Source: Piscinibacter aquaticus
GTDB taxonomy: Bacteria; Pseudomonadota; Gammaproteobacteria; Burkholderiales; Burkholderiaceae_C
Assembly: GCA_007994965.1 (NCBI GenBank)
Contig: VOPW01000001.1
Span: 558,001-622,000, forward strand
Direction: 5' to 3'
Length of the DNA stretch: 64,000 nt
In this document: one piece after another, positions 33,734 through 42,941 of the stretch
Position numbering within the stretch: the first letter of the stretch is position 1
Layout: the number at the start of each line of letters is the position of its first letter
Translations under genes and position numbers: made by a program
The notes under the pieces: model-generated
What the model saw: the letters and a program-made list of their open reading frames with translations, nothing else
Database searches by the model: none
What the model was told of the DNA's origin: nothing

Positions 33734-34800
33734 GGCTCGTGCTGCTCGGCGACGGTGAGAGCCCGCACCTGGAGAAGTGGGCCCGTGCGCTTGCGCCGCG
33801 GGTGGAGTTGTGGGCGGCGTCGTCGCGGGGCTTCACGTCGGGGTTTGCTGCACTGGTGCCTGAAGCTCGTCGTCTCGCACTCGGCACGCGGCCCGACGTC
33901 GCCGGCGGCAACGTCGGCGTGCTTCGGCATCTTCCGCAGCTCACGCGCTGGTTGAAGGGCGTGCGCGCCGACTGGATCCACGCCCACTACCTGACGTCGC
34001 ACGGCACGCTGGCACGGCTGGCCGCGCGCGCTGGGTGCGCCGGGGCGGCTCGTCGGTTCGGCCTGGGGCAGCGACATCCTCGTCACGCCGCAGCGCAGTG
34101 CGATGGCGCGCTGGCTCACGTCGCGCGTTCTGAAGGCTTGTGCGCTGACGACCAGCGACTCGCAGGTGATGGCCGATCGCATGCGCGAACTCGGTGCCGG
34201 CGAGGTGATGGTGTTTCCGTTCGGCCTGGAAAGCCTGCCGCCGCCGGCCGGGCGCAAGGACGACATGCTCTTCTTTGCCAACCGCGGGCTGGAGCCGATC
34301 TACCGGCCGCAGCGCGTGCTGGAGGTCTTCGCCGACGTGGCGCGCGCCGGCCGCAGGCGCGGCTCGTGGTCGCGCACGATGGTTCGTTGCGCGCCCAGCT
34401 CGCGCAGCAGGCCATCGGGCTCGGCCTCGCCGATTGCGTGCGCTTCGTCGGCCGCCTCTCGCGCGACGAACAGGATCGCCACTACGACGAGGCCCGCTGG
34501 TATCTCAGCCTGCCGGGCAGCGACTCGGTCTCGGTCTCGGTGCTCGAGTCGATGGCGCATGGCTGCGTGCCGCTGCTGTCCGACCTGCCGGCCAACCGCG
34601 AACTCGTGCGCGACGGCGACAACGGCCTGATCGTGGCCGACGACGGCGCGCCGATCGCGCCGCGGCTCGAAGCGCTGCGGCCGCGCGCCGGCGCCATCGC
34701 CGAGGCCAACCGTCGCTGGGTGGGCGAGCACGCGCTGTTCCCGCAGGCCGTCGATCGCTTCGTCGCGCGGCTGCAGGCCCTGCAGGAGGCCGGCGCATGA
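33730..34800 (+). CDS. Glycosyltransferase family 4-like protein, two frameshifts
   Basis: About 357 residues. N-terminal Rossmann half: MRLVLLGDGESPHLEKWARA, then VRADWIHAHYLTSHGTLARL. C-terminal half with the GT-B donor motifs DCVRFVGRLSRDEQDRHYDE and YLSLPGSDSVSVSVLESMAH, where E-S-M-A matches the conserved E-x7-E region. Breaks lie near 34035 and 34362. The sugar donor is not predictable. ATGA overlaps on both sides. Confidence 0.83.
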   Translation: MRLVLLGDGESPHLEKWARALAPRVELWAASSRGFTSGFAALVPEARRLALGTRPDVAGGNVGVLRHLPQLTRWLKGVRADWIHAHYLTSHGTLARLAARAGCAGAARRFGLGQRHPRHAAAQCDGALAHVARSEGLCADDQRLAGDGRSHARTRCRRGDGVSVRPGKPAAAGRAQGRHALLCQPRAGADLPAAARAGGLRRRGARRPQARLVVAHDGSLRAQLAQQAIGLGLADCVRFVGRLSRDEQDRHYDEARWYLSLPGSDSVSVSVLESMAHGCVPLLSDLPANRELVRDGDNGLIVADDGAPIAPRLEALRPRAGAIAEANRRWVGEHALFPQAVDRFVARLQALQEAGA

Positions 34801-36014
34801 ACATCCTGCTGATCAACCACTACACCGGCTCGCCGAGCCACGGCATGGAATACCGCCCCTACCACCGGCGCGCGAGTGGGTGAAGCTGGGGCATCGCGTG
34901 CAGATCGTCGCGGCGACCTTCTCGCACGTGCGCAGCGTGCAGCCAGCCGCGGCCGGTGACGAGGTGATCGACGGCATCGCCTACCACTGGATCGAGACGC
35001 CGCCATACCAGGGCAACGGCCTCGGCCGCGTGCTGAACATCTGGGCCTTCCTGCGCGCACTGTGGCGCGAGGCGCCGCGCTGGGCCGACGAGTTCCGGCC
35101 TGATGCGGTGATCGCCTCCAGCACCTACCCGATGGACATCTGGGTGGCCCGCCGCATCGCGCGCCGCTGCGGCGCACGCCCTGGTGCATGAGGTGCATGA
35201 CCTGTGGCCCGCGTCGCCGGTGGAGCTCTCGGGCATGTCGCGCCGCCACCCGTTCATCGTGCTGTGCCAGAAGGCGGAAGACGACGCCTGCCGCGATGCC
35301 GACCGTGTGGTCTCGCTGCTGCCCAAGGTCGGCCCGCACCGGCCTCGCGAGGGCTGGACCTGAAGAAGCTGCACATCGTGCCCAACGGCATCGTGCCCGA
35401 CGACTGGGCAGCCGAGCCCGCGCCGCTGAACGACGTACTGCGCGAGCACCTCGCGGCACAGCGCGCGGCCGGCAAGCTGCTGGTGATCTACGCCGGCTCG
35501 CACGGCGAGCCCAATGCGCTGGACGTGCTGCTCGACGCGGCAAAGCAGCTCGCCGAGGCGCCGCTGGCCTTCGTGCTGGTGGGCGGTGGCCACGAGAAGC
35601 AGCGCGGTGGTGGCGCGCGTGGCCGCCGAGGGCATCACCAACGTCGCGATGTTCGACCCGATCCCGAAGTCGCGGATTCCGGCGCTGCTGCGCGAGGCCG
35701 ACATCGCCTACATCGGCTGGAAGCGCCAGCCGCTGTACCGCTTCGGCATCGCGCCGAACAAGCTGATGGACTACATGATGGCCGGCGTGGCCGTGCTGCA
35801 TTCGGTGGAAGCCGGCAACGACCCGGTGGCCGAGGCTGGCTGCGGGCTGACCGTGGCGCCCGAGTCGGCGTCCGCGGTGGCGGCGGGCCTGCGCCAACTC
35901 GCGGCCTTGTCGCCGGGCGCCCGCCGCGCGATGGGCGAACGCGGGCGTGCCTTCGTGCTGGCGCACCACACCTACCCGGTGCTGGCCCGCCGCTTCCTGG
36001 AGGCGATCGCATGA
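34797..36014 (+). CDS. Glycosyltransferase family 4 (WbuB-like), four frameshifts
   Basis: About 407 residues. MNILLINHYTGSPSHGMEYR opens the GT-B fold. LVHEVHDLWPASPVELSGMS is typical of the WbuB/family 4 enzymes of O-antigen clusters. KKLHIVPNGIVPDDW, LLVIYAGSHGEPNALDVLL and GIAPNKLMDYMMAGVAVLHS give the donor-binding half. Breaks lie near 34868, 35178, 35348 and 35607; at least two repair to CCTGG. Overlaps neighbours at both ends. Donor specificity unknown. Confidence 0.86.
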
Positions 36015-36711
36015 GTGCCGGCCACGAGCCCGAGGAACTGGCCAGCCGCTATGCGCGCGCGCTGCAGCGGACGCCCGCTACGGCCCCTTGCAGGCCGACG
36101 TGATGGCCACGCTGCACGAGCGCCAGCGTGCCCTGCGTGCACTGCTGCTGCGCCATGGCCGGGTGGATACCGCGTCGCTGCGCCTGATCGAAGTGGGCTG
36201 CGGTGCCGGCGGCAACCTGCTGGAGCTGCTGCGGCTGGGCTTCCGGCCCGAGCATCTGCAGGGCGCGGAGCTGCTGCCGCAGCGCACGGCGCAGGCGCGC
36301 GAGCGGCTGCCTTCTGGGCTTGTGCTCCACGGCGGCGACGCCTGCGCGCTGGCGCTGCCGGATTCCTCGCAGGACATCGTCTTCGTCTCCACCGTCTTCA
36401 GCTCGCTGCTCGACGACGCCTTCCAGCAGCGCCTGGCCGAAACGATGTGGCGCTGGCTGAAGCCGGGCGGCGCGGTGCTCTGGTACGACTTCACCGTCGA
36501 TAATCCGGCCAACCGCGACGTGCGCGGCGTGCCGCTGGCGCGCGTGCGGGAACTCTTTCCTGCCGGCCGCATCGATGCGCGGCGCGTGACGCTCGCACCG
36601 CCGATCGCGCGTCGCGTCGTCCGCCTGCATCCGGCGGCTTACAGCCTGTTCAACACGATCCCGCTGCTGCGCACCCACGTGCTGGCCTGGATCGAAAAGC
36701 CTTCGCCATGA
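36011..36711 (+). CDS. SAM-dependent methyltransferase, one frameshift
   Basis: About 233 residues. Class I methyltransferase fold: [20 protein letters not shown] is the SAM motif [21 protein letters not shown] is post-motif II and [12 protein letters not shown] is motif III. The break near 36074 is one base lost in a G run. Embedded by four-base overlaps between a glycosyltransferase and an aminotransferase, so a sugar or lipid-linked acceptor is likely. The acceptor is not known. Confidence 0.82.
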
Positions 36712-37870
36712 GCTCCGCCCCGTTCCTGCCCTTCGCACTGCCCGATATCGGCGACGACGAGGTCGCCGAGGTCGTCGACACCTTGCGCTCGGGCTGGGTG
36801 ACCACGGGGCCGAAGACGCGCCGCTTCGAGGAAGACTTCGCGGCGTGGCTGGGCGACCCGTCGCTGCATGCACTGGCCGTCAACTCGGCCACCGCCGGCC
36901 TGCACCTCGCGCTGGAGGCACTGGGCATCGGCCCGGGCGACGAGGTCATCACCACCACCCACACCTTCACCGCGACGGCCGAGGTGGTGCGCTATCTCGG
37001 TGCCGACGTGGTGCTGGTCGACATCGACCCGGCCACGCTGTGCATCGACGTCGATGCAGTGGAACGCGCCATCACGCCGCGCACGAAGGCGGTGATCCCG
37101 GTGCATTACGCCGGCCTCGCCGCCGACATGCAGCGCCTGATCCCGCTGGCGCGAAAGCACGGGCTGAAGATCGTCGAGGACGCCGCGCATGCGCTGCCCA
37201 CCACCTGTGGCGGCCGGCTGATCGGCACGCTCGACAGCGACGCCACCGTGTTCAGCTTCTACGCCAACAAGACGATCACCACCGGCGAAGGCGGCATGGT
37301 GGTCGTGCGTGACGAGGCGCTGGCCGGCGCATCAAGGTGATGCGCCTGCACGGCATCAGCCGCGACGCCTTCGACCGCTTCACCGCCAAGGTGCCGAGCT
37401 GGTACTACGAGATCGTCGCGCCCGGCTTCAAGTACAACCTGACGGACATCGCTGCGGCACTGGGCATCCATCAGCTCAGGCGTGCGCGCGAGTTCCAGGC
37501 GCGCCGCGAGGCGGTGGCGAAAGCCTATGCGGGCGAACTCGCCGGGCTGCCGCTGGTGCTGCCGCCCGGGCCAGCCGAGGGCGATCTGCACTCGTGGCAC
37601 CTCTATGTGGTGCGCCTGGGCGACGAAGCGCGCATCGGCCGCGATGCCTTCATCGAGCAGTTGTTCGCCGCCGGCATCGGCTGCAGCGTGCATTACGTGC
37701 CGCTGCACCTGATGCCGTACTGGCGCGACCGCTACGGCCTGCGCCCCGAGCAGTTTCCGCACAGCCAGCATGCCTACGAGCGGCTGGTGAGCCTGCCGAT
37801 GTATTCGCGCATGACCGAGGCCGACGTGGCCCGCGTGGCCGCCGCGGTGCGGCAGGCGCTGAACGCCTGA
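36708..37870 (+). CDS. DegT/DnrJ/EryC1/StrS aminotransferase, one frameshift
   Basis: PLP sugar aminotransferase of about 388 residues. [20 protein letters not shown], then [15 protein letters not shown]; the PLP-lysine segment is [36 protein letters not shown] and [20 protein letters not shown] are as in UDP-4-amino-sugar transaminases (ArnB/PseC/PglE group). The break near 37329 repairs to CCAGG. It probably aminates a 4-keto sugar for the polymer. It lies immediately before the initiating sugar transferase. Confidence 0.85.
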
Positions 37871-37874
37871 GGCG

Positions 37875-39305
37875 ATGCTCAAGCGCGTGGTCGACGTCGT
37901 CGCGTCGGCGGCCGGCCTGCTGGTGCTGGCGCCGCTGTTCCTGCTGATCGCGCTGGCCATCAAGCTCGAATCGCCGGGGCCGGTGTTCTTCCGTCAGGAA
38001 CGCGTGGGGCGCTTCGGCCGGCCGTTCCGCATCTTCAAGTTCCGCACGATGACGGTGGCGCCGCCCACCGGCGGCGTGCCGCTCACGGTGGCCGGCGACC
38101 GCCGCATCACGCGCGTGGGCGCGCTGCTGCGCAGGACCAAGCTGGATGAACTGGCCCAGCTGATCGACGTGCTGCGCGGCACGATGAGCCTGGTCGGCCC
38201 GCGGCCCGAGGTTCCGCGCTACGTGGCGCACTACCCGCCCGAGTGGCGCGAGCGGCTGCTCTCGGTGCGGCCGGGCATCACCGATTTCGCCTCGGTGCGC
38301 TACCGCGACGAGAACGACCTGCTCGCTGCGGCCAGCGACCCGGAGCGCGAATACATCGACGTCATCCTGCCGACCAAGCTGCGCTATGCGCTGCACTACG
38401 TCGAGCGGCCCAGCCTCACCAACGACCTGCGCGTGCTCGGCCTGACGCTGCGCACGGTCTTCGTTCCCACCCTTCCGTCCCCCACGAGGATCCTCGGCAT
38501 GAACGACCGGAAACTCTGGCTCTGGCTCGACCAGGCGATGTCGGCGCTGCACCCGCGCAACCGCGCGATCGCGATGCTCGTGGATGCGTTGGTCATCCTC
38601 GCCGGCTGGCACCTCATGTACCTGTTCCGCCTCGGCTTCGAGCGCTGGCAGCCAGGGCGCCCGCCCTACGACGATGCGGTGTCCGCCGGCGTGGTGCTGT
38701 GCTATCTGCTCTTCCTCGCCATCACCGGCGTGCCGCGCGGGCCGTGGCGCTTCTTCGGCTTCGACGACTTCAAGCGCATCGCGCTGGCCTGCCTGCTGGC
38801 CGGCACGATCAGCGCGGTGGCGGTGCTGATGGCGCAACTGGTGGGCGTGGCGCGCGCGGTGCTGCTGCTGCACCCGTTCTTCTGCATCCTGATGCTCAGC
38901 CTGGTGCGCATGGCCTACCGCATGGTGTGGGAGCAGGCGCGCTCCGTGGCCGGCGGCGTCGAGGGCGAGCCGCGCCGCGCCATCGTGCTCGGCGCGGGCG
39001 AGGCGGCCCGGCGGCTGCTCGGCGCCATTCACCGGCGCGACGGATGGACGGTGCTGGCGCTGCTCGACGACGACGCCGCCAAGCAGGGCCTGCGCATCGG
39101 CGGGGTGACGGTGCAGGGCACCATCGCCGACGTGGTGCTGCCGCACCTGCTGGCCGGTGCCACGCACATCATCGTGGCCATGCCCGGCGCCAGCGCCGAG
39201 CGGCGCGAGCAGGTGATCGAGCTGGCGCGCCAGACCGGGCTCACGGTGATGAGCGTGCCCAGCCGGCTCGAACTGCACGACGCCCCGCAGGCGCTGCCCA
39301 CCTAG
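37875..39305 (+). CDS. Initiating sugar transferase reading through into a truncated WbpM/PglF-like N-terminal region
   Basis: One open frame of 476 residues. Residues 1-197 are a small monotopic phosphoglycosyltransferase: MLKRVVDVVASAAGLLVLAP, FRIFKFRTM, then LVGPRPEVPRYVAHYP and VRPGITDFASVRYRDENDL. From M209 (ATG 38499, with its own AGGA ribosome site) it resembles the four-helix plus nucleotide-binding front half of WbpM/PglF dehydratases (YRLGFERW-type segment, AIVLGAGEAARRLLGAI). It stops before the catalytic SDR domain. A one-base error near 38440-38498 would create a TGA overlapping that ATG, so the fusion may be artificial; the missing dehydratase domain is real in this sequence. 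Confidence 0.8.
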   Translation: MLKRVVDVVASAAGLLVLAPLFLLIALAIKLESPGPVFFRQERVGRFGRPFRIFKFRTMTVAPPTGGVPLTVAGDRRITRVGALLRRTKLDELAQLIDVLRGTMSLVGPRPEVPRYVAHYPPEWRERLLSVRPGITDFASVRYRDENDLLAAASDPEREYIDVILPTKLRYALHYVERPSLTNDLRVLGLTLRTVFVPTLPSPTRILGMNDRKLWLWLDQAMSALHPRNRAIAMLVDALVILAGWHLMYLFRLGFERWQPGRPPYDDAVSAGVVLCYLLFLAITGVPRGPWRFFGFDDFKRIALACLLAGTISAVAVLMAQLVGVARAVLLLHPFFCILMLSLVRMAYRMVWEQARSVAGGVEGEPRRAIVLGAGEAARRLLGAIHRRDGWTVLALLDDDAAKQGLRIGGVTVQGTIADVVLPHLLAGATHIIVAMPGASAERREQVIELARQTGLTVMSVPSRLELHDAPQALPT

Positions 39306-39308
39306 AAT
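39303..39308 (+). promoter_or_regulatory. -10-like TAGAAT box eight bases before the kdsD start (possible leaderless promoter)
   Basis: TAGAAT includes the stop codon of the preceding frame and ends eight bases before the ATG at 39316-39318. No ribosome site is present. It is the fourth case of this spacing in the window. Confidence 0.4.
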
Positions 39309-39315
39309 CTTCGCC

Positions 39316-40304
39316 ATGGCTCACAGCGGGACTTTCGACGCACAGCGCGTGCTGCAGCTCGCCTCCGAAACCTTCGACATCGAGGCGCGGGCGTTGCTCG
39401 GCCTGAAGGCGCGCCAGGGCGATGCCTTCGTTCAGGCCGTGCGCAGCGTGCTCGACAGCCGCGGCCGCGTGGTCGTGATGGGCATGGGCAAGAGCGGTCA
39501 CGTGGGCCGCAAGATCGCCGCCACGCTGGCCTCCACCGGCACGCCGGCGATGTTCGTGCACCCCGCCGAAGCCAGCCACGGCGACCTTGGCATGGTGACA
39601 GCGGGTGACGTGGTCCTGGCGATCTCCAACTCCGGCGAGAGCGATGAGCTCGCCGCCGTGGTGCCGGCGATCAAGCGCCTTGGCGTCACGTTGATCGCGA
39701 TGACCGGCCGCGCCGAGAGCACGCTGGCGCGGCACGCCGACATCGTGCTGTCCAGCGCCGTCGACCAGGAGGCCTGCCCGCTCAACCTCGCACCGACGGC
39801 CAGCACCACGGCGCAGATGGCGCTCGGCGACGCATTGGCCGTGGCATTGCTCGATGCACGTGGCTTCCGCGAGGAAGACTTCGCCCGCTCGCATCCCGGC
39901 GGCGCGCTCGGCCGCAAGCTGCTCACGCACGTGCGTGACGTGATGCGCAGCGGCGAGGCCGTGCCGCGCGTGGCCCCCGACACCGCACTCGTCGACATGA
40001 TGCGCGAGATGACCCGCAAGGGCCTGGGCGCGACGGCGGTGGTGGAAGCCGACGGACGCATCGCCGGCATCTTCACCGACGGCGACCTGCGCCGCCTGAT
40101 CGAACGCGGCGCCGATCTGCGATCGCTGACCGCGCGCGACGTGCTCTACCCGACACCGAAGACCGTGCGCGACGATGCGCTCGCGGTCGACGCGGCCGAC
40201 CTGATGGAGCAGCATCGCATCACCAGCGTGCTGGTGGTCGACGGACTTGGGCGCTGGTCGGCGCCCTTAATTCGAATGATCTGATGCGCGCCAAGGTGAT
40301 CTAG
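39316..40304 (+). CDS. kdsD: Arabinose-5-phosphate isomerase (KdsD/KpsF/GutQ family), one frameshift
   Basis: Interconverts ribulose-5-P and arabinose-5-P for KDO synthesis. About 329 residues. SIS domain: RVVVMGMGKSGHVGRKIAAT, VLAISNSGESDELAAVVPAI, QEACPLNLAPTASTTAQMAL and EEDFARSHPGGALGRKLL. Two CBS domains follow. One base is missing near 40250 (CGCCTGG reads CGCTGG). Repair restores the usual ending LVGALNSNDLMRAKVI and puts the stop TAG at 40302-40304, inside the target duplication of the IS481-family element. Confidence 0.93.
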
Positions 40305-40305
40305 C
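40300..40305 (+). repeat. Left target-site duplication of the IS481-family element (TCTAGC)
   Basis: TCTAGC is repeated exactly at 41330-41335. Its core CTAG is the preferred target of the IS481 group. The TAG here is the natural stop codon of kdsD. Confidence 0.85.
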
Positions 40306-41329
40306 TGTGATGTTCCGATAGGTTGTTCATCCGTTCCTGATTTGGGAAGCTGGGGTTGTCGAGACCTCCCGCAACCTGGACAGGAGAACGGATGAACAGC
40401 CACAAGCATGCGAGATTGACTGCCAAAGGTCGAGCCCTGCTGGTCAGCAGAGTGCTGAACGAGGGTTGGACGATGTCCGCCGCGAGTGAGGCGGCAGGCG
40501 TGAGCAAGCGCACCGGCTTCAAGTGGCTGGCCCGCTTCAAGGCGGAAGGTGCGGCAGGCCGGCCGATCGCAGTTCTCGTCCGAAGCGCAGCCCACGAGCG
40601 CTGACGGCCCAAAAGCAAGCGCAGCTGGAGGATCTACGGCGCCGCCGCTGGCCGCTATGGCGAATCGCCGAGCAGGCCGGCTGCGGTGTGGCGACGGTCA
40701 GCCGTTGCATGAAACGATTGGGACTGTCCCGACTGAAGTCGCTGGAGCCGCCGCAGCCCGTGGTGCGCTACGAGCGCGCAGCTGCAGGCGAGCTGCTGCA
40801 CCTGGATACCAAGAAGCTCATGCACATCGATGGCATCGGCCACCGCATCACCGGCGACAGACGCACGACCAAGCGCGGCATCGGCTGGCAGATGGTTCAC
40901 CGGCGATCGATGACCACTCGCGTGTGTCGTTCGCGCAGGTGCTGCCCGACGAGACGACCGATAGCTGCGTGCAGTTCCTGCGCCAAGCGGTGGCCTACTA
41001 CGCCAGCCTGGGCGTGCGCATCGAGCGCGTGATGACAGACAACGGCACGGGCTACAAGAACACCTTCAAGGCTGCCTGCGACGAACTCGGCATCCGGCAC
41101 ATCAAGACTCGGCCCTACACCCCCAAGACCAACGGCAAGGCCGAGCGCTTCGTCCAGACCAGCTTGCGCGAGTGGGCCTATGCCCAGCCCTACGTCAGCT
41201 CAGCGCAGCGCGAGGCCGCTCTGCAGCCCTTCCTGCACCGCTACAACTGGCATCGGCCACACTCCGCCCTGAACCGCCAGCCGCCCATGACCCGCATCCC
41301 GGCCGTGAGCAACCTCTTGGAACTCAACA
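40306..41329 (+). mobile_element. IS481-family insertion sequence, 1,024 bases
   Basis: The ends are imperfect inverted repeats of 20 bases: 40306-40325 (TGTGATGTTCCGATAGGTTG) and the complement of 41310-41329, with 15 of 20 positions matching and terminal TGT...ACA. It is flanked by 6-base direct repeats TCTAGC and contains one DDE transposase gene on the plus strand. The clean target duplication and intact ends suggest a fairly recent insertion. Confidence 0.9.
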
Positions 41330-41334
41330 TCTAG
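40392..41334 (+). CDS. IS481-family DDE transposase, two frameshifts
   Basis: About 315 residues. N-terminal HTH (VSRVLNEGWTMSAASEAAGV), second HTH (IAEQAGCGVATVSRCMKRLG), then the rve catalytic core with D in ELLHLDTKKLMHIDG, D in ERVMTDNGTGYKN and E in PKTNGKAERFVQTSLREWA. Breaks near 40560 and 40895 each repair to CCTGG. The gene has no stop inside the element: the last codon ATC runs into the TAG of the downstream target duplication. Confidence 0.92.
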
Positions 41335-41335
41335 C
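41330..41335 (+). repeat. Right target-site duplication of the IS481-family element (TCTAGC)
   Basis: Exact copy of 40300-40305. It supplies the TAG that terminates the transposase gene. Confidence 0.85.
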
Positions 41336-41457
41336 GCGTCATCTTTGTCACTGTATGTCAGATCCGGAAGCCGATATTTGAGCATTTTGTCATTTGCTTG
41401 GCTTTTTGATACTTTTTCACCGGTTCCGCGGTCCCGCAAGGCGGCATCATCGTTTCG
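41336..41457. other. AT-rich intergenic stretch between the IS element and the lipoprotein gene
   Basis: Visibly AT-richer than anything around it, with runs such as GCTTTTTGATACTTTTTC. TTGTCA at 41387 and GATACT at 41408 make a weak sigma-70-type promoter (15-base spacer) that could drive the second glycan locus. No gene is seen. Confidence 0.35.
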
Positions 41458-42908
41458 ATGTTGCCTTTGCCCATTTCCTCTTCTGTCGCGTCGTTTTGCT
41501 CGGCTCTCGCTGCTGCTGTGCGCGGCATCGGGTCGCGTGCCGCCCGCGTCGACTGGTTCGGACCTGCGCTGGGTCTGAGCCTCGCGGTGGCCGGGTGCGG
41601 TGGTGGAGGAGCCGACCCTGTGCCGCCGGTGCGCATCGACATGTCGAGCGAGGTGGCCAGCCTTCGGTACGAGCAGTGCGGGGGCGTGACAATCTCGCTG
41701 TCCGAGCCGGTCAAGCCACTGAGCATCGCTGACTTCACCGCAAAGGGGGAGCGATCTCGGGCCTGGTCGAACAATCGGCGCAGCGCTACCGGCTCGAGGC
41801 GTGTTCGACCGCGACGGCGGGTCATGTCGAGGTCAGTCTTGCGCCACGGCGGGTGCTGAACGTGGCGGGCACGGCGACCAACACCCAAGAGGCGGCCGTG
41901 AGGATTGCCATCGACCCGCGGCCACCGATCGAGTTCGCGCAGGAGTATGCGCCGCTGCGCTATGCGCCGGAGGATCGCTACTCGTACTACTCGCCCGGCA
42001 ACGGGACGGTGAATGTCTTTCTCACGGATACGATGCCCGTGGAGGCCCGCGCCATCGGGGAGCCGTTTCCCGCTGGATTTCTCGTGATGATCCAGTTCCA
42101 GAAGGCGCTGGTGAACTTCGATTCGACGGGCAACCCGCTCTGGTCGTTCCCCAGCGCGGGGCGGTTCGTCACGGTCAACGACGACGAGATCTTCGTCAGC
42201 GACATTGACGATGTCCACGTGGTCGACGTCCTCGACACGACCGGACAGAAGACCGCCGTTCTGCGCTTCGACCGTGAAGTGAACTATGCCAAGGCGGTGG
42301 GCGACAGGCTGATCGTGGTCTACAACGACGTAGGCCCCGCCGAAGTGTTCCGGTGGGGACCGGATCACCGACTCGGAGAGAAGCTGTTCAGCAGCGTGAA
42401 CGTCTCTTACGGACGCTCGGCGGAGCTCTCCGGCGATCGCATTGCCATCGCTGACACCTATGGACAGCAGGTCGTGGTCCAGTCGATCAGCAGCGGCGCC
42501 GTCCAGTTTGAGAGTCCCGCGGCCTTTCCCAATGGCATCACCTGGCGCGGCGATTTTCTCTACGTCGTCGAAGAGCACCTCGACCGCGTCGTCGCCTTGA
42601 ACCTTGGCGACGGCAGCAAGCACGTCGTCCTTGCACCTCCCACGCCGGATCGCTGGAACAGCGGCATGACCCTGAGCGGCCTCGTCGACGGCTACTGCGG
42701 AGAAGGAACTGCCTACCCGCGCTCCATTGCCTCCGACATCTGTTCAGGCGAGTTCACTCTCTATGCGCCCAACGGCATCCATCTCGAACAGGACGGCATG
42801 TGGGTGGCCGACACGGACAACGCGCGGGTCATCTACGTCGGTGCCGACCATAAGATGTCGATCCTGACCGGCCTGAACGGGCCGGTGAATGTCGTGCCGA
42901 TCCATTGA
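41458..42908 (+). CDS. Beta-propeller-like lipoprotein of unknown function, one frameshift
   Basis: About 484 residues. A hydrophobic stretch ends in the lipobox-like LSLAVAGCGGGG, so it is probably a lipoprotein. A start closer to that stretch (GTG 41518) is possible. The body has repeated short strands ending in YVVEEHLDRVVALNLGDGSK or VADTDNARVIYVGADHK, like NHL/YVTN-type propeller blades. One G is missing in a G run near 41749. It resembles the second propeller lipoprotein at 51,505 in layout (Gly-rich post-lipobox linker, terminal blade). Role in glycan export or binding is only inferred from position. Confidence 0.72.
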
Positions 42909-42941
42909 CCGGCGCCCGCCGGCTCCCGAGTGACGCGCTAT

